DNA of 64,000 nucleotides, taken from NCBI RefSeq assembly GCF_001663815.1, contig NZ_CP016027.1:620001-684000 (forward strand). The letters are read 5' to 3'. This stretch comes from Halothiobacillus diazotrophicus (lineage in GTDB: Bacteria; Pseudomonadota; Gammaproteobacteria; Halothiobacillales; Halothiobacillaceae). Positions within the stretch are counted from its first letter, which is position 1; each line of letters opens with the position of its first letter. The position numbers and the translations under genes are program-made. Below the pieces are notes generated by a model, which saw only the letters and a list, made by a program, of their open reading frames with translations, had not been told where the DNA came from and did no database searches. Positions 8,784 through 17,543 of this stretch are shown one piece after another.

Positions 8784-10454
8784 ATGAACCTTATCCCTTC
8801 ATTGCGGGCGTATTCCGGCATGGACGGGCTCAAGCGAGCCATCATTCCGGTTGCCGCCCTGTTCATCACATTCGTCTGCGTGCTGCTGGCTCTCTTCGAG
8901 CCCTGGTGGCTACTGGGCCTGATGGTCACGCTGCCCCTATTGGCGCTGGGCGCATACGACGCCACCCAGCGGCAATGGACAATTACCCGCAATTACCCGG
9001 TGGCCGCCCGTATCCGCTGGCTGTTCTTCGATTTGCGCCCGTATTTGCGCGCCTACATCGTCGAAGGCGACGAAGAGGGCAAACCTTACAGCTACGAGGC
9101 CCGTCGGCTGATTCACGCCCGGGCCGATGGCACCTCGGACGTGCATCCGTTCGGCACCCAGCGGGATGTTCACGCCGATGAATATTATTGGTTGTCGCAC
9201 TCCATTTCGCCGGCCAAAGACACGGAACAGGATCCTCGAGTCCGGATCGGCACGGACCAGTGCCGGCACCCGTACGCCGCCTCTGTCTTGAATATTTCCG
9301 CCATGAGCTTCGGCGCCCTGTCAGCAGCGGCCGTCGAGGCGCTCAACAAGGGCGCGGCCATCGGAGGGTTCTATCAGGATACGGGGGAGGGCGGAATCAG
9401 CCCTTATCACCGCAAACATGGCGGCGATCTTGTCTGGGAGATTGGCTCGGGCTATTTCGGGTGCCGTGATGAATCCGGGAATTTCGATCCGGAACTGTTC
9501 CGCGAGCAGGCCCGAATCGATCAGGTCAAAATGACCGAAATCAAATTGAGCCAGGGGGCAAAACCCGGTCATGGGGGGCTACTGCCGGCAGCCAAGGTGA
9601 CCAAGGAAATCGCAGAAACTCGCCGGGTACCGGTGGGAGAGGACTGCCTGTCGCCACGCGGCCATTCGGCGTTCTCGACTCCGATCGAACTCGTCGAATT
9701 CGCCGCGTCCATGCGTGAGCTGTCCGGTGGTAAACCGGTCGGCATCAAACTCTGCGTCGGTCAGATCCATGAAGTCATGGCCATCATGAAGGCGATGCTC
9801 AAGACCGGCATCCTGCTCGATTTCATCGTCGTGGACGGGGCGGAAGGCGGGACGGGTGCCGCCCCGCTCGAACTTTCGAACCACATGGGGATGCCCCTGC
9901 AGGATGGACTCGTGGTCGTGCGTAATGCGCTGGTTGGGACCGGTCTTCACGACAAGATCCGGCTCGGCGCCAGCGGCAAGATCTATTCGGCCGTCGGATT
10001 GGCTGAGTGCCTGGCGATTGGTGCGGACTGGTGCAATGCGGCCCGTGCCTTCATGTTCTCCATAGGGTGCATTCAGGCACAACGATGCCACACGGGGACC
10101 TGTCCCACCGGCATCACCACACAGGACCCACGACGGCAGCATGGCCTGGTGGTCGACGTGCAATCGCAACGGGCCGCCAACTTTCACGCCAAGACCCTCG
10201 AAGCCCTCGCCGAAATGACGGCAGCCGCCGGGTTGCGCCATCCTGGCGATCTTCAGCCTCATCACGTTTTTCACCGCATCAACGCGCAGCAGTCCCGTCC
10301 AGTGGACCGGGTCTGGCAATTCGTCCCGGAAAACGCCCTCATCGATGCGCCGGAGGACACGCCCTATGCCCACTGGTGGGCCGCTGCCGACCCGGGCAGT
10401 TTCGCGCCGGCAATAGACCTGGATCTCGTTCGCAACCGCGCACCCCGCCACTGA
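8784..10454 (+). CDS. FMN-binding glutamate synthase-family protein, membrane-anchored
   Basis: The 556-residue protein has two adjacent N-terminal membrane segments (about 19-60) followed by the FMN and Fe-S domain of glutamate synthase. The FMN barrel shows GAKPGHGGLLP, KLCVGQIHEVMA and GAEGGTGAAPLELSNHMG. The cysteine pattern GCIQAQRCHTGTCPTGI matches the [3Fe-4S] site of GltB. The N-terminal amidotransferase (glutaminase) domain of true GltB is missing, so ammonia cannot be drawn from glutamine here. Related stand-alone proteins are widespread and their substrate is generally unproven. It lies 44 bp before poxB in the same direction and may share a transcript with it. Confidence 0.88.
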   Translation: MNLIPSLRAYSGMDGLKRAIIPVAALFITFVCVLLALFEPWWLLGLMVTLPLLALGAYDATQRQWTITRNYPVAARIRWLFFDLRPYLRAYIVEGDEEGKPYSYEARRLIHARADGTSDVHPFGTQRDVHADEYYWLSHSISPAKDTEQDPRVRIGTDQCRHPYAASVLNISAMSFGALSAAAVEALNKGAAIGGFYQDTGEGGISPYHRKHGGDLVWEIGSGYFGCRDESGNFDPELFREQARIDQVKMTEIKLSQGAKPGHGGLLPAAKVTKEIAETRRVPVGEDCLSPRGHSAFSTPIELVEFAASMRELSGGKPVGIKLCVGQIHEVMAIMKAMLKTGILLDFIVVDGAEGGTGAAPLELSNHMGMPLQDGLVVVRNALVGTGLHDKIRLGASGKIYSAVGLAECLAIGADWCNAARAFMFSIGCIQAQRCHTGTCPTGITTQDPRRQHGLVVDVQSQRAANFHAKTLEALAEMTAAAGLRHPGDLQPHHVFHRINAQQSRPVDRVWQFVPENALIDAPEDTPYAHWWAAADPGSFAPAIDLDLVRNRAPRH

Positions 10455-10498
10455 TTCCCTTCCCGAAATCCCTATTGACGCATGAGGAGGTATGGCCC

Positions 10499-12211
10499 AT
10501 GAGTACGGTCTCGGAAGTCATCGTCGACACGCTCGTCCAGGCCGGCGCCCAACGCTGCTACGGCATCGTCGGCGATACGATCAACCACTTCACCGACGCC
10601 GTTCGTCGATCAGAACTGACCTGGGTGCATGTCCGTCACGAAGAGGTCGGCGCGCTGGCCGCCGGCGGTGAATCCTATCTGACCGGTGAACTCAGTCTCT
10701 GTGCGGGCACCACCGGACCCGGCAGCCTGCATTTTCTGAACGGCATCTTCGAAAGCCACCGCAATGGCGCGCCGGTCGTGCTCATTGCGTCGAATATCGA
10801 TCGTAGTGAGCAGGGACTCGGTTTTCCTCAGGAAGTCGACCAGAAGAAGCTCTACGAGCAGTGTTCGGTCTTCTGCGAATACATTTCCCACCCGGAACAG
10901 GCCCGACGAATCACCGCCCAGGCCGCTCAGGCGGCACTGAACCGACGCGGGGTGGCCGTGGTGATCGTCAACGGCGACATGTTCAAGGAAAAGACGAAGG
11001 ACGAACTGCCCTGGCGCGTGCACCGACCCACGCCGTGTCAGCTGCCGGCGGAAAGCGAGCTACGTGCACTGGTCGACCTGATCACCTCGGCATCCCGAAT
11101 CACGATCTACGGCGGCATCGGTTGTCGGGGCGCGCACGACCAGGTGGTCGCACTGGCCGAGAAACTCAAGGCGCCGGTCGTCCACACGACCCGAGCCAAG
11201 GAGTTCCTGAGTTACGACAACCCCTACGATGCCGGCATGAACGGCATTCTCGGCAATCGTGCCGGCTATCACGCCATCCAGGAGGCGGACCTGCTGCTGT
11301 GCCTGGGTACCGATTTCGCCTACACGCAGTTCTATCCCGACCAGGCGAAGATCGTGCAACTGGATATCGATGCCACCCATCTAGGCCGCCGCGCACCGGT
11401 CGATCTCGGCCTGGTGGGCGATGTGGCCGCTACCATAGATGCCTTGCTGCCCATGATCGATCCGCGCGACGACGATGCTCATCTGAACGCTGCGCAGAGC
11501 CGCTATGTCGAGGATCAGCGCAAGGCGCAATCCCGTGGTGACGAACCGGACCCCACTCTGATCCATCCGCAGTATGTGGCGCAAACGCTGGATCGCCTGG
11601 CCGCCGACGATGCCGCCTTCACGGCGGATGGCGGATCACCCATGGTCTGGCTACTGCGTCACCTCCGCGCCAACGGCAAACGAGCCTTTCTGACGAGCCT
11701 GCTGCACGGCACGATGGCCAATGCCTTTCCTCAGGCACTGGGGATTGCCGAGGCCTATCCGGATCGACAGGTCATCGCCCTGAGTGGCGATGGCGGCCTG
11801 ACCATGCTGATGGGCGATCTCCTGACCCTCGTTCAGGAATCCGTACCAGTCAAGGTGCTGGTCTTCAACAATGGATCGCTGGGATTCGTGGAGATGGAGC
11901 AGCGCATCGAAGGTCAACTCGATTGCTATACAGACCTCGTAAACCCGGATTTCGGCGCCATGGCGCGCGCCTGTGGGCTGTTTGGTGAGCGGGTCGAGCG
12001 TGCCGATGCCCTGGAGGCGGCCATGGGCCGTTGGCTGGCCCACGAGGGACCTGCCTTGCTGGATGTTCGCGTGAGTCGCATGGAACTCGTCATGCCGCCC
12101 TCCGTGACGGCACAGCAGGTGACTTCGACCGCGCTCTTCGGCCTGAAGGCCCTGCTGACGGGACGGGCGGACGAGGTCGAGGATTTGCTGAAGGACAATT
12201 TTCTGCGTTGA
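10499..12211 (+). CDS. poxB: Pyruvate dehydrogenase (quinone), PoxB-like
   Basis: PoxB oxidises pyruvate to acetate and CO2 at the membrane and passes electrons to ubiquinone, using thiamine diphosphate and FAD. The ATG at 10499 follows a strong GAGGAGG; the frame is open far upstream, but that part overlaps the previous gene and is not protein-like. The 570 residues include RHEEVG with the likely catalytic glutamate E48, the thiamine-binding SGDGGLTMLMGD...NN motif, and a C-terminus (ALLTGRADEVEDLLKDNFLR) closely resembling the membrane-binding tail of E. coli PoxB. That tail argues against an acetolactate synthase or another ThDP enzyme. An expected stress or stationary-phase control cannot be seen in the sequence. 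Confidence 0.85.
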   Translation: MSTVSEVIVDTLVQAGAQRCYGIVGDTINHFTDAVRRSELTWVHVRHEEVGALAAGGESYLTGELSLCAGTTGPGSLHFLNGIFESHRNGAPVVLIASNIDRSEQGLGFPQEVDQKKLYEQCSVFCEYISHPEQARRITAQAAQAALNRRGVAVVIVNGDMFKEKTKDELPWRVHRPTPCQLPAESELRALVDLITSASRITIYGGIGCRGAHDQVVALAEKLKAPVVHTTRAKEFLSYDNPYDAGMNGILGNRAGYHAIQEADLLLCLGTDFAYTQFYPDQAKIVQLDIDATHLGRRAPVDLGLVGDVAATIDALLPMIDPRDDDAHLNAAQSRYVEDQRKAQSRGDEPDPTLIHPQYVAQTLDRLAADDAAFTADGGSPMVWLLRHLRANGKRAFLTSLLHGTMANAFPQALGIAEAYPDRQVIALSGDGGLTMLMGDLLTLVQESVPVKVLVFNNGSLGFVEMEQRIEGQLDCYTDLVNPDFGAMARACGLFGERVERADALEAAMGRWLAHEGPALLDVRVSRMELVMPPSVTAQQVTSTALFGLKALLTGRADEVEDLLKDNFLR

Positions 12212-12288
12212 ACGCATCGCGTTCATCGATGCGCAAGGTCGCCGTGACGCAGAATGGCACCCGACAACGAACGGGTCATAGCAACCGA

Positions 12289-12723
12289 CTATTTACCGCG
12301 CACTAAGCCCTGAATGCACGTCAGTAGCGCCGCCCCGTCCGGCGGCAGGTTGTCTCGCTGGGCGCGCCAGATCGCCTCGCTCAGACAATCCATCATGGCA
12401 TGCTCGGCCGCCAATGGATCGCCATACTGGAGGCATAGACGCTCATACAGCGGACGAATGCCACCGGGCTGATCGATGCCGACCATTTCCCGTATCGACA
12501 GATGGAACCCCATATGCAGGAACGGATTCACCTCCCCCTGTTCCGGCAGCCAATCGCGCTCCAGGGCCTGATCGGGATGATCGAGCAGGTCGTGGTATTC
12601 GGGATGCTGGACGATCACCTCGGAGATTTTCAGTTCGATTCCGGTCATCGGCAGGCGATCACGGGTCTTTCGCCAGGCATCCAGAAACGGTTGGCGCATC
12701 TGTCGGCGATCGTTGCTATACAT
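12289..12723 (-). CDS. DUF1841 family protein
   Basis: This 144-residue cytoplasmic protein starts MYSNDRRQMRQPFLDAWRK and contains IVQHPEYHDLL, EGEVNPFLHMGFHLSIRE-like and AEHAMMDCLSEAIWRAQRD stretches typical of DUF1841, a family of unknown function common in beta- and gammaproteobacteria. The frame is open from 12861, but that extension is the antisense of nth. The ATG at 12723 lies eight bases inside the end of nth, so the two are translationally coupled on the - strand, in the order nth then DUF1841. This pairing with endonuclease III suggests shared expression but does not reveal the function. Confidence 0.88.
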   Translation of the reverse strand: MYSNDRRQMRQPFLDAWRKTRDRLPMTGIELKISEVIVQHPEYHDLLDHPDQALERDWLPEQGEVNPFLHMGFHLSIREMVGIDQPGGIRPLYERLCLQYGDPLAAEHAMMDCLSEAIWRAQRDNLPPDGAALLTCIQGLVRGK

Positions 12724-13405
12724 CGGCGGTAAACTCCGTCTTGGCGTATTTGCCGGTAAATTCGGGATTGCAGGGCTCGGACTTTTCTCGATAATCGCAC
12801 AGATCGCACACGATGCAGGCGCCGCAATCGGGTTTTCGGGCCTTGCAGGTATAACGGCCATGCAGGATCAGCCAGTGATGGGCATCGATGAGGTAGGCCT
12901 TGGGAACGAATTTCATCAGCTGATGCTCGACTGCCAGCACGTTTTTACCCGGCGCCAAGCCAGTTCGATTCGCCACGCGGAAGATGTGGGTATCCACCGC
13001 CATCACGGGATGCCTGAAGAGGGTATTGAGCACCACGTTGGCAGTTTTTCGTCCGACGCCCGGCAAGGACTCGAGGGCGTCACGGTCTTCGGGCACTTCC
13101 CCCGCATGACTTTCAAGCAGAATCCGGCACGTGGCCAGTACATTCTTGGTTTTTGCCCGATATAATCCCAAGGTACGCAAATACGACGCAAGGGCGTCCT
13201 CTCCGAGCGCAAGGATTCCCGCGGGCGTATTGGCGACCGGGTAGAGATTTCGGGTCACCTTGTTGACGGCCACATCCGTGGATTGTGCGGAGAGCATGAC
13301 TGCGACCAGCAATTCGAAGCCGCTGTCGTACAGCAGTTCGGTCTTCGGTTCGGGCCGTTGGGCGGAGAGCCGCCGGAAAAACTCGAGACGGGTATTTTTG
13401 TTCAT
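12716..13405 (-). CDS. nth: Endonuclease III
   Basis: Endonuclease III is a DNA glycosylase/AP lyase that removes oxidised pyrimidines in base-excision repair. The 229-residue protein begins MNKNTRLEFFRRL (ATG at 13405) and carries the helix-hairpin-helix ESLPGVGRKTANVV with the catalytic lysine, the VDTHIFRVANRT segment with the catalytic aspartate, and the [4Fe-4S] motif C-x6-C-x2-C-x5-C (CKARKPDCGACIVCDLC). It is longer than E. coli Nth (211) by a C-terminal tail past the cluster that ends FTADV. It is the first gene of a two-gene unit with the DUF1841 gene. Confidence 0.97.
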   Translation of the reverse strand: MNKNTRLEFFRRLSAQRPEPKTELLYDSGFELLVAVMLSAQSTDVAVNKVTRNLYPVANTPAGILALGEDALASYLRTLGLYRAKTKNVLATCRILLESHAGEVPEDRDALESLPGVGRKTANVVLNTLFRHPVMAVDTHIFRVANRTGLAPGKNVLAVEHQLMKFVPKAYLIDAHHWLILHGRYTCKARKPDCGACIVCDLCDYREKSEPCNPEFTGKYAKTEFTADV

Positions 13406-13595
13406 TGAGGGTTCATCGTGGATTCTTAGCGGAACTAATCGGTTCCCAAGCAATCCCTAGGAAAGTCAGGGTTGAATTCGGTGGGTCCGCCGAGCAGTGC
13501 TGAACGGCTGGTACATGTTAGCCTTAATTCCAGCGCACCCGGGCATACCGTATCGATCCGATTTTACGTTTTGAACTGATTAGCGTGGTAAGAGC

Positions 13596-14132
13596 ATGGA
13601 AAAGATGATGGGAAGAGTGGGCGCACTTTGGGGTGTGCTCGGGATTACGGCACTACTCGCCTGGGCAGTGTACCGGGTCTATCCGTTTGCCATGGGTGCA
13701 ACCGTTGAGCCTTGGCATTGGTACGAAACCGTCTTTTTCGTTTTCTGGATGATCTTCATGCTGTACGGCGAGGGGTTCAAGGGCTTCCAGAAAGGCTTTT
13801 CTCCCCGGGTTGTGGCGCGTGCAGCCCACCTCGCGAACAATCCCGTCTGGTGGCATGTGCTGCTGGCTCCCCTGTATTGCATGGGTTTCATTCATGCCAC
13901 CAAGAAGCGCCGAATCGTCGCCATGTCCGTGACGAGCGGCATCATCGTGCTGATCGTGGCCGTTCACTGGCTGCCGCAGCCTTGGCGCGGCATCGTCGAC
14001 ATGGGTGTGGTTGCGGGCCTGTTCTACGGCGTGGTTGCCATGTGGGTCTATGCGATCCATGCACTGCGTGGCCGGCAGATCAATCACCCGACCGACGTGC
14101 CGACCTCCCACGACGCGCCCCTGGCCTCCTGA
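13596..14132 (+). CDS. Conserved membrane protein, function unknown
   Basis: This 178-residue inner-membrane protein has about four hydrophobic segments: near residues 10-30 (ALWGVLGITALLAWAVYRVY), 43-58 (ETVFFVFWMIFMLYGEGF), 108-125 (VAMSVTSGIIVLIVAVHWL) and 133-155. Between them lies a basic cytoplasmic stretch (FKGFQKGFSPRVVARA). I recognise the type (conserved proteobacterial membrane proteins found as singletons) but no function. It starts 190 bp after the nth start in the divergent direction and ends 15 bp before the cobalamin adenosyltransferase gene, with which it may be co-transcribed. Confidence 0.75.
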   Translation: MEKMMGRVGALWGVLGITALLAWAVYRVYPFAMGATVEPWHWYETVFFVFWMIFMLYGEGFKGFQKGFSPRVVARAAHLANNPVWWHVLLAPLYCMGFIHATKKRRIVAMSVTSGIIVLIVAVHWLPQPWRGIVDMGVVAGLFYGVVAMWVYAIHALRGRQINHPTDVPTSHDAPLAS

Positions 14133-14147
14133 TCGGGCAGCCTGAAG

Positions 14148-14777
14148 TTGTCCGAGCCTGACGATAAGCACCCGCACACCGGGAAGAACCGCCTGTCACG
14201 GATCGTCACCCGGACGGGCGATGCCGGTACCAGCGGTCTCGCCGATGGCTCGCGCCTCAGCAAGACGCATCCACGCATGCAGGCACTCGGTGACATCGAC
14301 GAGTGCAATGCGCAGATCGGACTGTTGCGTGCGGTCATTGACCAGCATCCGGTAGCCAACGAAGGTTTTACGAAACTCGACCCGTTCCTGGCCGATCAAC
14401 AACATGCGCTCTTCGACCTGGGGGGCTACCTCGCCATGGGCAGCATGGCCACGCCCATGCAATTGCCGTCCCTGGAGCAGCTTGAGGAATGGATTCGGCA
14501 GGCTAACACCGACTTGCCCCCCCTGAAGGAATTCATATTGCCGGGTGGTTCACCCAGCCTCGCGCAGGCCCACGTCGTTCGGGTCACGATCCGGCGCGCT
14601 GAACGTACTGTCTGGCACCTCGTCGAATCCTCGGCGGATTCGGAGGCCGACCTCATCGTACCCGTCGCCGTGTATCTGAATCGCCTGTCGGATGCGCTTT
14701 TCGTACTGGCACGGCTATTGGGTCTCTGGGAGAACAGCGTGGTGTACTGGCGAAAGAAGGTCAGTCCGACAGCGTAA
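14148..14777 (+). CDS. Cob(I)alamin adenosyltransferase, PduO type
   Basis: The enzyme transfers the 5'-deoxyadenosyl group of ATP to cob(I)alamin, giving coenzyme B12. The 209-residue protein has the PduO-type ATP motif at its start (RIVTRTGDAGTSGLADGSR), then the LPGGSPSLAQAHVVRVTIRR helix with conserved arginines and the terminal YLNRLSDALFVLARL motif. The only suitable start before the ATP motif is a TTG at 14148, so initiation is probably inefficient. No cobalamin riboswitch is visible upstream. Its 3' end overlaps that of the yihY-type gene on the other strand by 17 bp. Confidence 0.92.
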   Translation: MSEPDDKHPHTGKNRLSRIVTRTGDAGTSGLADGSRLSKTHPRMQALGDIDECNAQIGLLRAVIDQHPVANEGFTKLDPFLADQQHALFDLGGYLAMGSMATPMQLPSLEQLEEWIRQANTDLPPLKEFILPGGSPSLAQAHVVRVTIRRAERTVWHLVESSADSEADLIVPVAVYLNRLSDALFVLARLLGLWENSVVYWRKKVSPTA

Positions 14778-16179
14778 TGCCGGTTTTACCGGAAGCGCCG
14801 ATCGGTGCATCCGCATCCGCTTCTGAATCGGGATGCGAGACGGTTGACGAGGCCACATCCGCGTTATCCATATTGACGTCAAAAGAAGTGCTCGCCAGAC
14901 GCTCTTCGATGTACGCGTTTTCCAGGCGCAGCCAAGCCCGCGTGATGGGCTGATAAGCGGGATGCCAGCCATCCGGATGTCCGAACAAGGCGATGCGCAC
15001 CGAAGCTAGACTGAGCTGATTCGCTGGTCGGGCAGGCAGCCAGCAGGCGCCGTCTTCCTGCACAGACCGGATCAGGGAAGCCGTTGCCAACCGATTCAGT
15101 GCCAAATCCGTGATTTCCGGATCCAGCGACAATCGGTTCAACAATTCGAGCTTGATGTCATCGTTGGATGGCGGCTCTCGACCCTGTACAAACCGATGGA
15201 CGATCACCGACAGGCTTTCCAGCGCGGCGACGGCCAACCGATCTGCCTGTCCCAACCGACTGATGCGGTGCGCGGAGAGGTGATCCGCATTTTGCCAAGC
15301 ATGGGATACGCTGGCGCCCAGCAACACGATCATCCAGGCCACCTGCAGCCAGACCATGAACAGGACCAGCGAGGCAAATGCCGAGTAGATGGCCGTATAT
15401 TGGGTCGATGAGGCAATAAGACTGCCGAAGGCCAGACCGATGCCGTTCCAGGTGATCGCTGCGACGACACCACCCGCCAAAGCCGCTGTCGGTCGAACGC
15501 GCGTATTCGGAATGAAGGTGTAGATGAATGTGAACACGCCGATCCACATCAGTACCGGGACAAACCAGGTCACGACGGAGAACACGCCGCGTATCGGCGT
15601 GATGTGCAGCAATTCGTGGGTCAGGCTGTTGGAAAGGAGGGTGGCCGTCAGCCCCATTGCCGCCAGCACGAAGACGGGCCCGACCATCAGCACGGACAGG
15701 TACATGAATAAGCGGGTCGACAGGTCCCTGAGCTGATGAACCCGCCAGATGCCATTGAATACACGCTCGATTTTCTGCATCAGCGCGATCACGATATAAA
15801 ACAGCATTGCGATACCGACCGCACCCAGTACGCCGACCTTGATATTACTCACGAACTCGAGAATTCGTGCGGTGAGTTCCGGGGCGGAATTGCCCAGTGG
15901 CTCCAGAATGGCATGTAGGAAGGGTTCGATGACCCGATCGGAGCCGAACGCCTTGAGCACCGAAAAACTGACCGCGAGCAGGGGCACGAGCGAAAGTAGC
16001 GTCGTGTACGATAAACTCATGGCATTGAGTTGCAGATCCCCCTTGACCACGTCTCGGGTAACATAGAGAACGACGCGGCAGAGTCGTTGCAACCAGCGCA
16101 GGCCGATTCGATCCGGCTTGCCCTGCCAAATCCATTGTTGCAAATCTGCCCAAAGCGCCAGGATTCGTGTTCTTTGCAT
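14761..16179 (-). CDS. YihY/BrkB-family inner-membrane protein
   Basis: The 472-residue protein carries the six-helix YihY domain in its first 300 residues, with hallmarks LNAMSLSYTTLLSLVPLLAV, IERVFNGIWRV and WNGIGLAFGSL. The family was once labelled RNase BN, which is wrong for these membrane proteins; its role is unsettled. Residues about 310-420 form a soluble winged-helix-like domain (NDDIKLELLNRLSLDPEITDLALN) seen in long members of the family, followed by a low-complexity acidic tail (DNADVASSTVSHPDSEADAD). It is a single gene, convergent with the adenosyltransferase gene and divergent from thiD. Confidence 0.88.
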   Translation of the reverse strand: MQRTRILALWADLQQWIWQGKPDRIGLRWLQRLCRVVLYVTRDVVKGDLQLNAMSLSYTTLLSLVPLLAVSFSVLKAFGSDRVIEPFLHAILEPLGNSAPELTARILEFVSNIKVGVLGAVGIAMLFYIVIALMQKIERVFNGIWRVHQLRDLSTRLFMYLSVLMVGPVFVLAAMGLTATLLSNSLTHELLHITPIRGVFSVVTWFVPVLMWIGVFTFIYTFIPNTRVRPTAALAGGVVAAITWNGIGLAFGSLIASSTQYTAIYSAFASLVLFMVWLQVAWMIVLLGASVSHAWQNADHLSAHRISRLGQADRLAVAALESLSVIVHRFVQGREPPSNDDIKLELLNRLSLDPEITDLALNRLATASLIRSVQEDGACWLPARPANQLSLASVRIALFGHPDGWHPAYQPITRAWLRLENAYIEERLASTSFDVNMDNADVASSTVSHPDSEADADAPIGASGKTGITLSD

Positions 16180-16290
16180 GAATGTTCCCTATGTCCGCGA
16201 TCTTCCCGATGAGATAGAGTCTACGACCTATTGAATCGGCCACGATCTACTTTTACGAATGAATCAAACGAAATCAACCGATGGTGCGCT

Positions 16291-17151
16291 ATGAGTAATC
16301 CCGAAATAACTGTCCCTGTCGTACTGGTGTTTTCAGGCCACGACCCAAGCGGCGGTGCCGGCGTTCAGGCGGATATCGAAGCCATCATCAGTCAGGGCGT
16401 CCACCCCGCCACGGTCATCACGGCATTGACCGTGCAGGATACGACCAACGTGAAACGCTTCGTACCGACCGATCCCAGTCTCGTCATCGAGCAGGCCCGC
16501 GCCATCCTTGAGGACATGCCCGTTGCCTGCATCAAGATCGGCATGATCGGTAGCGTCGCGCTGGTGGAGGTCATCCACAGCATCCTCGTGGACTACCCGG
16601 AAATCCCTGTCGTACTGGATCCCGTTTTGGTCGCCGGCGGGGGCGGACTGCTCGGCAACGAATCCGTCGCCAAGGCCATCGTGAATCTTCTCCTGCCACT
16701 GACGACCGTTCTGACGCCAAACGCACTGGAATCCCGCGCACTGACCACCCTGGCGGGGCAACCTGCGGAAACCAGCGAAGAACGGGGACAGGCCCTCCTG
16801 AACCTGGGGCCGGAGTTCGTGTTGCTCAAGGGTGGCGACGAACCCGGCGTCGAGGTGGAAAACTGGCTGTTTTTCGGCAATCTGCCGCCCCGGCGTTACG
16901 TCTACGAACGGCTGCCGGGAGAATTCCACGGATCCGGCTGCACGCTGGCCTCGGCTATCGCCGGCCTGATCGCCCAGGCCAGCAACGCGGATTACGTCAA
17001 TGCCATCCACGAAGCCCAGGAATACACCAATCAAGCCCTGTATCACGCGGCACAGATTGGTCGCGGGCAATGGATACCGCATCGTCTGTTCTGGGCGGAT
17101 TCAGAAGAGGAGGGCACCGGGGAGCCCGTGCCGACACCCCGTATCCATTGA
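16291..17151 (+). CDS. thiD: Hydroxymethylpyrimidine/phosphomethylpyrimidine kinase
   Basis: ThiD phosphorylates 4-amino-5-hydroxymethyl-2-methylpyrimidine twice for thiamine synthesis. The 286-residue ribokinase-fold protein shows the family start (VLVFSGHDPSGGAGVQADIE), IKIGMIGS, LDPVLVAGGGG and the anion hole/catalytic motif HGSGCTLASAIAG near residue 213. The frame opens upstream with a TTG at 16231, but the ATG at 16291 matches the family start. No thiE follows and no TPP riboswitch can be seen in the 110-bp leader. It leads a short run with yqcC and metZ. Confidence 0.95.
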   Translation: MSNPEITVPVVLVFSGHDPSGGAGVQADIEAIISQGVHPATVITALTVQDTTNVKRFVPTDPSLVIEQARAILEDMPVACIKIGMIGSVALVEVIHSILVDYPEIPVVLDPVLVAGGGGLLGNESVAKAIVNLLLPLTTVLTPNALESRALTTLAGQPAETSEERGQALLNLGPEFVLLKGGDEPGVEVENWLFFGNLPPRRYVYERLPGEFHGSGCTLASAIAGLIAQASNADYVNAIHEAQEYTNQALYHAAQIGRGQWIPHRLFWADSEEEGTGEPVPTPRIH

Positions 17152-17174
17152 ACCGAACGGAACGAGGAATACCC

Positions 17175-17543
17175 ATGCATCCCGAGGCTGAGAAACCATC
17201 TACGGCAGAATTGCTGGAACGATTGCGGGCGATCGAACACGGCCTGATTACGGCGGGTCTGGACACGCCGCAGCCCGCGATCAGCGCCTTCAGGAGCACT
17301 GCCCCCTTCTGTTTCGACACCATGACCTTCCATGAATGGTTACGTTGGGTTTTCCTGCCGCGCATGACTCAGGCCGTTCATGATCGCGTCACCCTGCCGG
17401 CGGCCTGCGCCATCGCCCCATTGGCGGAGTATCGATTCGCCGAAATGCAGGAACACGACACCGACGCGCTGCTGGCGCTGCTGGTGGAATTCGACGTCGT
17501 CGCCAATCGCTATTTTCAGATCCAGGAGACAGGTATCCCATGA
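17175..17543 (+). CDS. yqcC: YqcC-like protein (DUF446)
   Basis: This 122-residue cytoplasmic protein matches the small YqcC family: a helical bundle with the conserved FCFDTMTFHEWLRWVFLPRM segment and LPAACAIAPLAEYRF. The function is unknown; in E. coli yqcC sits beside the pseudouridine synthase truC. Here it follows thiD by 23 bp with an AACGAGGA ribosome-binding site, and its TGA overlaps the metZ start codon (ATGA), so the two are translationally coupled. Confidence 0.88.
   Translation: MHPEAEKPSTAELLERLRAIEHGLITAGLDTPQPAISAFRSTAPFCFDTMTFHEWLRWVFLPRMTQAVHDRVTLPAACAIAPLAEYRFAEMQEHDTDALLALLVEFDVVANRYFQIQETGIP

Noticed and set aside
10007-10498. N-terminal extension of poxB
   Set aside because: It overlaps the end of the previous gene, is not protein-like, and the ATG at 10499 has a strong ribosome-binding site and the family start.
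12213-12233. Hairpin after poxB as a terminator
   Set aside because: CGCATCG/CGATGCG forms a 7-bp stem, but no T-run follows, so I did not annotate it as a terminator.
14101-14147. Cobalamin riboswitch before the adenosyltransferase
   Set aside because: Only 15 bp separate it from the preceding gene and no B12-box-like sequence is seen.
16180-16290. TPP riboswitch before thiD
   Set aside because: The leader is 110 bp and shows neither the CTGAGA nor the ACCTGAT-type conserved cores.
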